Shown: positions 51,750 through 62,930 of the stretch, in pieces
Position numbering within the stretch: the first letter of the stretch is position 1
How the letters are laid out: each line of letters begins with the position of its first letter
Source of the DNA: Zasmidium citrigriseum
Lineage: Eukaryota > Ascomycota > Dothideomycetes > Mycosphaerellales > Mycosphaerellaceae
NCBI GenBank assembly: GCA_002786025.1
Contig: NHNW01000001.1
Location: 1,783,402 to 1,847,401 of the forward strand
Length of the DNA: 64,000 nt
Direction of reading: 5' to 3'
The notes under the pieces: model-generated
Database searches by the model: none
What the model was told of the DNA's origin: nothing
Seen by the model: the letters and a program-made list of their open reading frames with translations, nothing else
Translations under genes and position numbers: made by a program

Positions 51750-54700
51750 CGCTATTTACGCTTTAATATTATTAAATAGTACGTATTCTTTAGTAATCGC
51801 CGCCTATTTAATACTATATACTAACTTCTATTTAGGACTATAGCGGCTTTACTTAGTAGCGTATATTAGTCGGCGTAAAAATAGGTGTACTATAGGGGTA
51901 TCTATCCGAAATTCCTTAAAAGGACCTAAAGACATTCCTATATACTAATAGTAATCGAGGTAGACCGCTATACTAGCTTCTATTTAACTAGACAGATAAG
52001 TAGTAAAAGCGCGCCTACGATATATATAAAGACGTACTCGATCGAAACGTATTACTTAACGTCTCTTCGATACTAGTATAGAGTAATAACCTACTAGATA
52101 CTACTCCTCGGATAGTCGTAGAGGCGATACTCTATCGCGAATACCCCGAGCTATTCTTCGATAATAGTAGCTAGGGTCGCGCCTAACTAAACTAGCTTTT
52201 CGATAGGATATTTATCTAGGACCGTAAGGGTAAGAGATATAAGTTTTAGTAGAAGACGCTAGTCTAGGTATATATAAACTTCGTAAAGGGCTTAGAGCGC
52301 TAGTCGAATAGGAACCTCGATAATAAGCTAGCGAGAGAAGAGGTTCGTAACCGCTAATAGTCTTAGTCTACTAGTATTACTAGCTAGAGTGCCTTCTCTC
52401 TACGTTAACCTTCTAGCTCTTTATAGCTACGCTTAGAATTCCCGAGTAAGTCCTCTAACTATACTATAAGCGAGTATAGTAGCTCGATTACGCCGCGCCG
52501 TATAATAGATAATATTAGTAACCGAGCTCCGTTACGCCTTAAGAGAGCCCTATATACCTATAATCTCGTTATCGTCTCCCTTACCTTCGACTAAGATAAC
52601 CGAATCGGCTATACTACTAATAGGGTCGGCGTTAAGTTATTCTATTAGAAGAATATTAGAATATAGACCGCGGCCTTCTTTAATAATAAATACTATCTAC
52701 GGCGTACTAACTATACCGTATACTACTTCGATAACGACGGAGAGCCTATACCTATACGAAGTAGTACTAATATCGACGCGATAGTAAACGATATAAAATC
52801 TACTACTAACTTCCGTTAAACCTACGGTAACCTATTAGCCTTCGTAGTACAAGATACGGACGAAGATAGGCTTAATTCCCTACCTACGGAGTAGCGATTA
52901 TAGAGGGCAGAATACGTAAAGTATACTAGATCTATTACTCTCTAAGGTTACGAATAGACTAGAGACGTAGCTAACCGATTCCGTAATCGTAGACGGTTAG
53001 CGATAAAGCTAGATCTACTAAAGAAGAAGATATTCGCTTCTACGAAGAAGGAGGCGGCGAAGGATAACTCTATATTAGTCTAAGGCTATAAGCGGATAGA
53101 CTAGTTTTCTAACTATCTCCGTTATACCGAATCCGATATAATACCGAGGCCGTCTATTTAACTATTACCTTCTTTCGACACCGCTAGTATAGAGCTACTT
53201 AAAGACCCTATCCCCGTAGACTAGCTTTCTAGTACGTTTAGTAAATAAACGACTAACTTGTTTAATATTAACGGGCTCGCTTCTAAGGTAAAGTATAAGC
53301 TAGATCCTATTATTATTACCTCCCTAGGAACGCCGCTCTATTACTTCGATATAGACTTTTAGTTAAAGAAGGTCTATCCTTTCTTTAGATTCGACCCGAA
53401 CGATACCTACCCTAGGTCTACTATTGTCCCTAAAGAATAGTCCCTTAGATAAGGACTTCTCCCTTTCGAAATCTATACTAGTACTTAGATCCTAAATCGA
53501 ATAGCCTATAGCGAGGAGCTTACGATTACTACTATAGACGAAGGTATAGATCGGAGCTACGTAGATATCGCCGTTATAGACGTAATACGAATAAATCGTA
53601 AGTAGTATATATACTCCAAACGCGAGTAGTCTTCGTTAGCTTATACTAGAGATAATTAACTCGCCTCGCTCGATCTCGTTAGGCTTACTACTTAGCGGCT
53701 AGTCGTTCGAGTAGGAGCGACTCTAATAGTAGTCCCGCCTAGTACTATAATACGCTAGGTACGAAAGATTAAGAGGTTTATCGCTAACCTAAATCTTATT
53801 ATCGTTATTACGTAGTATAGTAAGGCGAGCCTAGCTCTAGACTCGGATAATCGCCGAAAGGAGGGTATCTACTATATTAATAATATACTACGGCTAGAAC
53901 ACATTACGGACGAGCTAAAGTAACTCGGTAGACGTTCTAGGCGAGCGGGTAAGTAGCGTATATTAAATATCCGCTCTCTCCTCTAATATAATAGTATAGT
54001 AGATAGAGGATAATAGCTTAACGATATTATTATACTCGTAGAGAAGAGCTAGCTAAGGAAAGAGATCTATAGCGTAGATAGTTCGACTAGCGAAGAGTAT
54101 AGTAGCGATCTACTTAGTCGGTAGAGCCTTTACTTCGTAGACGTGTTTAATATAGTCGAAGACGAATCGGGCCGCTTCTAGACTACGATAGGGGACCTAC
54201 CTAGCTAGCTATCGATATTTTGTAGCGTTATATTACTAATCGAGAATCTATATACTCTATAGTAAGCCGTACTAGTATCTATAGCGCGATACTTTATAGT
54301 CTAGAATCTAGTAGGAACGAAGAAGATATTATTACTATTCCTTATATAGTCGATAAAGGAGGATATCGATCCAAAGTAGCCTATCGTAAAGATAAAGGAT
54401 AACTTAGATCTATCTATCGTAGAGTATATCGTAGCTAGTAATTTCCCTAGATATTAGTAGAGTACGAAGAATTTCTAAGAGTTTATAAGGCGGCTCGCGT
54501 AACGTTCGATAGAGGTACTCGATATCGATAAAGAGATAACGCTCGCGGTATTCTATATTATAGAATAGATAAAAGACTTTATTATCCGTAACTCGGCGAT
54601 AGACTTCTAGGATCCTCTAGGCGATAGTTAAGATACTCGATATATAGAATTCCTAACTAACTCGTACTTTAACTTTATTATACCTATTAGTAAGGAATAT

Positions 54701-55510
54701 ATTAAGGGCGCTCGTCGATCCTAGATCGAAGATACGACTAGTACGACGAAGCTACCTAACGATACCCTTATATATAAATAGAATACTACGTAGTTATAGC
54801 TAGAGCTAGAAGCGTTACGCTTTAATTATCCTTAACTCGATATAGAGCTCGGTACGTACGTAAAAGACGACGTTACCTTAACCGCCTCGCCCGACTCTTT
54901 CTTCTAGTAGTACGTTCTAAACCTCTTATATCGAACTAATATCGCCTCTATCGTTACCGATATCTACTATCGTATCTACTTATAGATAAACGCTCTTAGC
55001 TTCCCTAAGAAGATTATCTTCGTCGCTAACTCGCCCTTTACCTTTTAGATAATATTACGGCTATTCGAGTAGTATATCGAGTTAGGCGATAAGTTACTAG
55101 TAGATCTAAATAGGTAGTATATATTACTATACGCCGACGACTTTAAGGAAGATATAGAGTAAGTCTAACGGTTTAAGACGGCTTATCTAGAGAAGCGAGG
55201 CTACTAAGATATACTATTCCTCCTATTCGCCGAGGGCCTATATCTCGATAGGGACGACTTCTTTCTACTAGCTAACGTTCTTATTCTACTCGACCGTACT
55301 CCTAGTACTAAGATAGAGAAGATATAGTATAAGAGACTCTAATATAGCTAGCCGAGTTAACCGGCTAGAGCTACTAAGTTAATCCGTATAATAAGTAGAG
55401 CGGAGTAGTTTAAGTTTAGTATTACGATAGCCTCTAAGTAGAGAGTTTAGGTAACCGCTAAGGATCTCTTTAAGGACGGTAGTATAGATTTAGATATATA
55501 AGAAGCGTAT
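51750..55510 (+). pseudogene. RIP-killed SNF2-like helicase gene, copy 2 (diverged)
   Basis: Parallels copy 1 over its length. YREYPELFFDNSS and VYINFVKG near 52130-52290 match YPKLFFNPSGS and VYIVFVKGK of copy 1. Near 53711-53790 it reads VGATLIVVPPSTII..WVRKIKRF, a clear SNF2 motif Ia. Where copy 1 has the Walker A word, copy 2 has DEGIDRSY (about 53545), which RIP alone cannot derive from GTGKT, so copy 2 may have lost ATP binding before it was mutated. A later segment (FPKKIIFVANSPFTF near 55000) matches PRKVTIVASKPFNY of copy 1. The two are old paralogues, not recent duplicates. Confidence 0.65.
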
Positions 55511-55711
55511 AGCAAATAGTACTATAGAAGAGAGTAGTTAGTATAATAATAGTATAATAAGTATATAATCTACCTTACCTACGCTTAATATTATTAATAA
55601 CTCTCTAACTATATTACTAATAAGAAACGTACTAGCGGTAATACTTAATATACGTAGAATCTATAGGAGTAGGATATAATAATACTATATATCGTAGCGG
55701 TAGTATATAAC

Positions 55712-55930
55712 GGTAATACGAGACGCGAGCTCGAAACGCGAGTATATATAGAATCCCTCTATATAGGAGTATAGGCTCTACGAGGTCGCTATCGTCGCTA
55801 AGCGTAGTAGCTATTAACGCGAGCTCGAAACGCGAGTATATACGGAATCTAATAGTATAGGAACGTTAGCTCTACTAGGTCGTTACTACTATCGAGTATA
55901 GTAGCTATAGACGCGAACGAGAAGCGGAGT
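55712..55930. repeat. Tandem array with AACGCGAG motifs behind helicase relic 2
   Basis: ACGCGAGCTCGAAACGCGAG followed by TATATA occurs at about 55713 and again at about 55817, 104 bp apart; a third partial copy (AGACGCGAACGAGAAG) is at about 55908. It occupies the same position relative to its relic gene as the array at 49425. Confidence 0.7.
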
Positions 55931-56089
55931 ATACGCGAGGTCTTTCGGCGCGGGTAGGCTAGCTTCCGCGCTAGTCTATATATACGGAACTCGCGTTTCG
56001 CGTTTATACTTCCTTCGATCGTTAATATAATAACGAAATATTATCTTAACTAGCCTAGTACCTCTTCCTCGCTATCGATCGCGTATAAT

Positions 56090-59000
56090 ATCGTCTGGCC
56101 CGATTATCTATATCGACTATAATAAGAGATTCGACCGCCTTAAGGGTAGACGCCGCTATATCTAATTATATCGCCTCGTACGTAAGCTTGTTCGTAAATA
56201 AACGCCTCGTCCGAATACTATACCCTTACTACTAGCTCTAGTTCTTACTACGGTACTACTTCTCGACGATAACGATATAGATAAAGACTAATTAATATCT
56301 TTCGAGAACGTGTCTAGATCGATAGAGGCGGACGGCTTAGTAAATAAGTATATTATAGCTAAAGGGTATATTAATATATATAGTATAATAGAGCTAGTCT
56401 ATAGGCCCGTCTCTATAGAAGGAGTTACCGCTATATTAAGATCTAGCCTCTAAGAAGACGAACTTAATTAGGCTTCGGATAAAGCTACTTCTACTACCTC
56501 TATTAGGACTATATACGGACGACTATCTACTACGAGTAAGCCGAGTAACTACAATATCTAAACGTTTTACGATATTACCTCGCTTAATACTAGTACTCCT
56601 CTTCTAATATAGGTAGACGGCCGATAGTTATAATATATAGAGGCTAACTATCTCTAGAGAATAAGACGTTACTAGACGCCCTAATAACGAGACCTTCGAC
56701 TTAGACTTTAATATTATATTCGCTAACTAGCTACTATAGGAGAATATCTCGGGTAGGGCTATTACTAGATTAATATAAGACTAACGCCTAGCTCCTTTAT
56801 ATACTACGGTAAGTTAGCGTAATCCGGTAGAGTTAAAAAAGAAGATCTAGGGTATAGGTAACCTACTAGCCGCGGCGGTAGGCTTATAGCGGAAGGTAGA
56901 TATTATAATACCTACGAGTAGGAGTAGTACTAATACTACGTCCTTCTTACTTCGATACCGATATACGCTTAGTATCGTTAAGTTCCTAATAGGCTACCCT
57001 AGATTTAAGGTAGAGCTATAGTATACGTCGTATAGGATAATATTAAAGCTAAGCGGGTCTCGCGTATACGGCGAGATAGCGTCTAGAGACTAGTAGTAGC
57101 GAACCTAGGTAAAGGTCGGAGTAGACGGTACTATAATCGTACCGATTATTATCGCGAGCGACAAAATATAGGTTACTAACTATTAGGGCGACCTTATATC
57201 CTATCTAGTATATATAACGATCGGTAATCTACTAGAGTACGTTCGAAACTCGAATACTCGTCCTATAAGTATACTACTCGCTTAGTTACTAGTCGTAAAG
57301 GACGGAAGTATAGACGAAAAGGTCTAACTCCTCTACGATTATATAAGTATTATATTTAAGCCTATCCGTAAGCTCGGTAGCGGTAACGGGGTTAATATCT
57401 AATATACCGACGGGCTAACGAGGCGCTACTTCCTAATCGTAGCCGTATTCGCTATCGACTATAAAGAGTAGATTAAAATAGCTAGTATAAAGGCTCGTAA
57501 CTACTACCCTTCGTACTATATCTATCCGAACCTAAGATAGGATCTAGAAGCGTCCGCTCTATAGCGAACTCGGAAGCGAATAGATAAGTAAAGGGAGAGG
57601 TAACGATAGGAAACCTAGGCGATATCGACAGCGGGTATAAGCGTTAATAATTAGAAGGTATAGGACGTTTACGATATTAAACTATAGACGTATTCCTTCC
57701 CCTATATTAACGTCTATAAGTCGCTAGCGGTTAATATACTATACTAACTACTAAAAGGCGTTCTAATATATACGCTCGAGTAGACAATATTAATACTTAC
57801 TAACAAGATATATACTATAAGTTATAAACGTATTAAACGTTAGCTTCGTACGAACCCCGGTAAGGCTCCTCGTAAAGGTAAGAATATTATACTAAAGGAG
57901 GTAGTTATAGATATTATCGACTAACGATTCGTAGCTATAATACTATATAAGGACATGAAAGTATTCCGTTACTTCTTAGCTATAATATAATAGACTAGTA
58001 AAGAGTAGAAGAGCCTACTTCGATAAATACTTCTAGTATTTACCCTACTCCTAGCCGAGATTAATTAACCGGATACTATTTAATTTATACGGTCGCTAGT
58101 AGACTTTATCTTACTAGCTATATACTATAGCTACGACGACGATACCTTACGATATATATAGTTAGTACTATACCGAATAAATAGCTTTAAGGACGTCTTC
58201 GCCCTATACTACCTAGTAGACGAAGATAGCGAAGGGTATTTTAATTTCCCTAAGTTCTATACTATAACCTATTACCCCGATAGTATTAAGGAATTCGGAG
58301 CTACGCTAGGCCTAGAGACTAGCGTCTTCGAGTACTACTATATTAAGTATATTAAGGTACCCTTTAAACTTACGAATAAGAAGAGGGGGTAGGAGGATTA
58401 GGTTATAGAGTATAATAAGCGACTACTAAATATATAGGCGGAGCTAGACGAAGGCTACTAGTTCCGTACCCTAACTACTATAGAAGTATAGCTAGAAGTA
58501 GATCGACCGAATACTCCTATAGCCGCGGTAGATATCCCTAAGGCGTTTAGCTAGCTACGGTCTATATTTCCGAATAGGCGAGAGCGGTAAGTCGATACCT
58601 AGAGAACTATAAGAGAGGCGGAGGAACTATTACCTACCCCTCTTAGTCGCTATTTTAGATAAGTAGTAGCTACGTTCGTCGTAGAAAATTAAGGACGCCT
58701 ACTATATACTAGAACTAATACTACCTATTCGGACCCTAACGCTATCGTTTAAGACGACGAATAGATATTAGACCTTAGGGTATAGTTCTACGCCTCCGTT
58801 AGGTACTAGAAGAGGATAGGTAAGGCGCGAACGAACCTAGACGTAATAGAACAAGATATTATCCGCTATATACTAAATTAGTAAGGTATACCTAGTAACG
58901 AGAGGTATAATTAGGTATAGGTATACGAGTACTTAGTAACGGAACACGACGACGTCGCCTTCGACGGAATACTACCTACCTAGGTTAGAATAGCTATTAT

Positions 59001-59430
59001 AATCGAAGATAGTAACCGGCGTAAAGGGGGAGACTTAGACGACTCTAACGACTCGGAAGATAATATACTATCCGTATACGGACGAAGTAGACTACTAACG
59101 TATTCGGGCGTATTCGTTAAGCTCTACTAGCTAAAGACTACCGATAGAAGTATAGATAAGGTATACGGTATAACCGTAGTATAGCGAATACCCTTCGTAC
59201 TAGCCCGCGGAAAGCTCTAAGGCCGTCGAATATATAAACTATCCTATCTTCGATATAGTATTTATATAGTACTAGTTAATAAAGCCGAGCCTATAGGTAA
59301 TAAGTTTATTAATAACACCGCCGACTTCGAGATATATAATTAGTTATAGAATACGTTATAGGAGATAGATAACGCGAGGACTACTTAAGACTATACGCGG
59401 AGGCGGAAGAAAGGTTACTAGGTACGAAAA
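56090..59430 (+). pseudogene. RIP-killed Plavaka-type transposase
   Basis: Plus-strand frame. Near 56110-56175 it reads YIDYNKRFDRLKGRRRYI and then LY: a C2H2 finger (C-x2-C-x12-H-x3-H) with both Cys and both His turned to Tyr. At 57131-57290 it reads IIVPIIIASDK, VTNY, GDL, YLVYITIGNL and VRNSNTRP. This is the conserved Plavaka core (SDKTQLT..GDK..YPVYLTIGN..R..PS). At about 57670-57780 it reads VYDIKL, FPYIN, then NILYxLLKGVLIYTLE, the D-x-LHQL-x-KG-x-x-H segment with His-to-Tyr. The C-terminal part continues to about 59400. Plavaka elements are DNA transposons first described from basidiomycetes and also present in ascomycetes. This copy is dead, with many TAG/TAA. Confidence 0.8.
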
Positions 59431-59435
59431 TACCT

Positions 59436-59501
59436 AAACGCGAGCTAAACGCGAGCTAGAATCCGCGTTTAGTATACGGAACTCGCGTTTAGCTCGCGTT
59501 T
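59436..59501. repeat. Perfect 20-bp inverted repeat after the transposase relic
   Basis: AAACGCGAGCTAAACGCGAG (59436-59455) and its exact complement CTCGCGTTTAGCTCGCGTTT (59482-59501) flank a 26-base loop that itself contains CGCGTTTAG. It could be a terminal or subterminal element of the Plavaka relic or part of the spacer repeat family. Confidence 0.85.
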
Positions 59502-61207
59502 CGCCTTATATTCGCCCTAACCTTAGAGTATATCTATTACTATTCGCTATTATTATTAGTACTAATATTAGACGACTAGTACTATAAGCTCGCTACGCGA
59601 GCTATCCTCGCCTAGGTACTTATACTTAGAGTAAGTTAACTCGAACTAGACGTAATAGATACCGTAGATATCGTCGTAGCCGTTTAGTAAGTTCTACTTC
59701 TACTCGGCGACGGCCTTATAGCCCTTAATTATAACCTTTATAGTAGCGACGGCTAGTAGGAAGGCGGTAGTAGATATTATATAGTATTAGAGATTACCGA
59801 GCGATAGGTATCTATACGGGTATATAGCTATTATATAGTATACTTATAGTATTTATACTAAGGTAGATAAAGAGGAAAGGACGAGAGACGCTCTTAAGTA
59901 TATTACTTATATAAGGCGAAATCTATATTAACTAATTAGGAGGATTACTACCCTATACTAGGCGAATAGTATATAGGGTAAAGGCGTATAGCCGAACCGC
60001 CCTAATATAGCGTTTCTAGTATAGGGGAAAAGGAGGTATAAGCTCGAGTATTAGCGCTATAGGAGGTCTAGGCTTTCTTTTTTTACTCCGTTAAGAGAGA
60101 TATTAACGAGGCTATAAACGATACGATAAACGATCGTTATACGCCTTTAATTTTATACTCCTCTATACCTCTATTATTTTGCCTTAACGGATACTCTATT
60201 ATACCTCTATAAATAAGTATATCGCCCTCCCTTTTACTAATTATAATACGCTAAATAGGCGATAGAGTAGCGTTAAATAGGCGTAGCTATAGTATAGTTA
60301 CACCCTATAGGGTAGATAGGCCCGCTATATCCTTTAATATACGCTTCTTCGACCTAGTCTACCGTCCCTTTTTTTATACTTTTATAGTATAGAAGGACTT
60401 CTTTTTATAATAGAGTAGCTACTAATTATAGTATATAATCGATTTAGATATATCGCCCTCTAATTAGATATAAGTAGGCTACCGCTAGTACTTTATAATA
60501 TCGATAACGGCGTAGAGGGCCTAGTCGTCGCGGTTAATTATAATATAATAGTATAGACACGTACTATTAAAATAGGTGTATAGCGTCTAGGCCTATACTA
60601 TAGTATAAGTCTATACTATTAGATTGTAATAGCCTACGATTACTAGGCTATCTATACCGTTATTAATATTATAAAGTACTAACTATAGCCTACTTATGTC
60701 TAATTAATAGCCTTTTTTTTAGACTACTTAGCTAAAAAGGTAGATAATCGACCGAGTTCTTTTTATACTACTAACCGACTTCTTCTTCCGTAAGGTAGAA
60801 TACTAATATAGCCGATTAGTAAAAAGAAATACTATTAGCCTACTAGGATACCTTCGAGATATAAGCGTCTAGATCCTCCGAATACCCGTATCTCTTATAG
60901 TCGGTTGTACGTTTCGTCTATAGGTAGAGCCTTATAGTCTTATAGTACTAAACGCTAGTATAACTATTTCGATAAGTCTATCTATATCGACGAAACGAAT
61001 AACCGACTATAAGAGGCTTAGGGTCTTAGAGTACCTAGACGCTCGTAGTTATTACTATAACCTTATAGGCTAATTAGTAGACGAGAGACTATAAATATAG
61101 ATATATATTTAAAAGCGGTCTATTAGCCTCTACTCTAAGTAGGTAGGAGTTATATAGATAAACGCGAGCGAAACGCGAGTTCTACTAGTAGATACGAGTT
61201 ACGCGAG
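59502..61207. other. RIP-mutated spacer, nothing firmly read
   Basis: Short stretches are readable on either strand but none long enough to call a relic. AAACGCGAG words recur at about 61160 and 61170. Confidence 0.4.
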
Positions 61208-61269
61208 CTACTCGTACCTACTCGTACCTACTCGTATCTACTCGTCTAACTCGTCTAACTCGTCTAACT
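61208..61269 (+). repeat. Short tandem repeat CTACTCGTAC / TAACTCGTC
   Basis: About four units of CTACTCGTAC(T) pass into three units of TAACTCGTC. It directly precedes a relic gene and follows an AAACGCGAG pair. Confidence 0.75.
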
Positions 61270-61299
61270 TACGTTTTTAGTTTTCTAGATATAGTACTA

Positions 61300-62106
61300 T
61301 TTAGTAAAGACGACGAAGCTCGCTACGCTCTAATTATTAAGATTCGCTAGGAGAACTTACTAGTCTTTAGAAAACTATTCGAGGAACTTACTAGCCTTAT
61401 TCGTAGAGACGCCGCTCGTCTTAACGCCTATAATAGCTTTAAGATCGAAGAAAAGAGCTTCCGAGTACTTCCTAGAGAGCGAATCTAAGAGAAGTTAGTA
61501 GGTATAGGCGATTTCTACGCTACTAAGGAGTACGCCGCTAAGGAGTTACTACTATACTAGAGCTTCTCGTCTAATACTAGTATATTATAGGAGATATATA
61601 AGGCTAAGGAGCCGAGGGGAAATTAGTAGGTAAGAGACTAGTCTAACCTATACTTAAATAATACGGCCGACTTACCCTTCTTTAAGTATAGAGTTTAGCG
61701 TTACTACTAAGGACTCGAGCTATAGCTAGACCCTAAGAAGCCTAGACCTTCGTAGTAGGCTCGGAACGTCTTAGCTACCTCTACCTAAGCCGCTAGAGCT
61801 AGCTCTAAGAATAACGATAATCTCGGTAACGAGGAGACTAACTTATAGCCTATTTCGACTAGTAGAACTACTCGATCTAGTACTTTAGCTAGTACTAGCT
61901 AGAGCTAGTCTTCGTCTTAGAAGAAGGGAAAGACGCTAAAGAAGGCGCCTACGAAGAAGCCGCGTAGTAAGAAGGAGACTAGTAAGCCTACTACTAAGGA
62001 TATATAGTTATTTAGAGTAGATAGAGAGCCTATCGAAGAGCTAGCTAAGCCGAGGAGAACTCTATAGAGTAAGGGTAAGAAGGACGCTAGAGATTCGAGT
62101 TTTTAA
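61300..62106 (+). pseudogene. RIP-killed gene relic C, about 265 codons, unidentified
   Basis: A single plus-strand frame from about 61309 to TAA at 62104-62106, interrupted only by TAG/TAA. It reads DDEARYALIIKIR, ENLLVFRKLFEELTSLIRRD, KEYAAKELLLY, NNTADLPFFKYRV. It ends in a low-complexity basic tail (KKGKTLKKAPTKKPRSKKET). The tail suggests a nucleic-acid-binding protein. No family was recognised. Confidence 0.5.
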
Positions 62107-62749
62107 GGACCTTAGGGTTTAATAGATAGTTAATTTAAGCGTTTTAGAGTATAGTTTAATAGATAAGGGCGCTAGATTAAGGCGTATATAGGTTTAATAG
62201 ATTATATAGTTACTAGCGTTTCTTCGCGCGCTACGCGAAGGTTAGTTAGACTCTAGGTTTAAAAATTTAGGCGTTTTAAGTGCTTTTTGCGTTAATTTAT
62301 AAGCGATTTAATACTCCTTTACTATCGTAAGGGTACGACTTCTCTAAGTAGGGGAGGTATATAGTAGGAGATCCTATTAGCCTACCTTAGGCTATAATAG
62401 GTTACCTAACCTTCTTTAAGCTTAGCTTTTCTAAGCTTCTTCTTTATAGATAGCTAGATATTTATAGCTATACGGCCTATAGGTTATATATACTACTTCT
62501 AGCCTCCTATAGCGTTTTAAGACAAGCTAAAGGGGGTACCCTTTACTAAAGGCTCTAATTTAGAGCGATTCTTTAAGCCGCTAGCTAGTTCGGCTACTAC
62601 TACTATAGGTGTTACCTCCTAGAGCCGAGCCTAGGCCCTACTATAATATCGTAGTCGTTAGCTTACGGAACTACTATAATATTATATAGAGTAGTAGGGG
62701 TATAACTATAGTTAATACCGCGTAGAATAGCTTATATTTACGCTAAGGT

Positions 62750-62930
62750 TTAGGGTTTCGTCTATTATAGCGAGTAGGCGATAGAATTAACTAGGGTTTC
62801 GTCTATTATAGTAGGTAGGTAGGTAGATAGGCGATAGAATTAATTAGGGTTTTATCTATTATAGTAGGTAATAAAGAAATTAACTAGAGTTTTATCCGTT
62901 ATAATAGGTAGTATTATAGGCTAGTTAAGG
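62750..62930 (+). repeat. Tandem repeat, about four units of 40-50 bp
   Basis: The unit (T)TAGGGTTTCGTCTATTATAG followed by (C/T)AGGTAGGCGATAGAATTAAC is repeated with A/G and C/T differences at about 62753, 62801, 62848 and 62892. The TTAGGG inside it is part of a longer unit, so this is not a telomere tract. Confidence 0.7.

Noticed and set aside
62750..62930. TTAGGG words as a possible telomere tract
   Set aside because: They occur once per 40-50-bp unit, not as a 6-bp tandem, and lie inside a longer RIP-mutated repeat.
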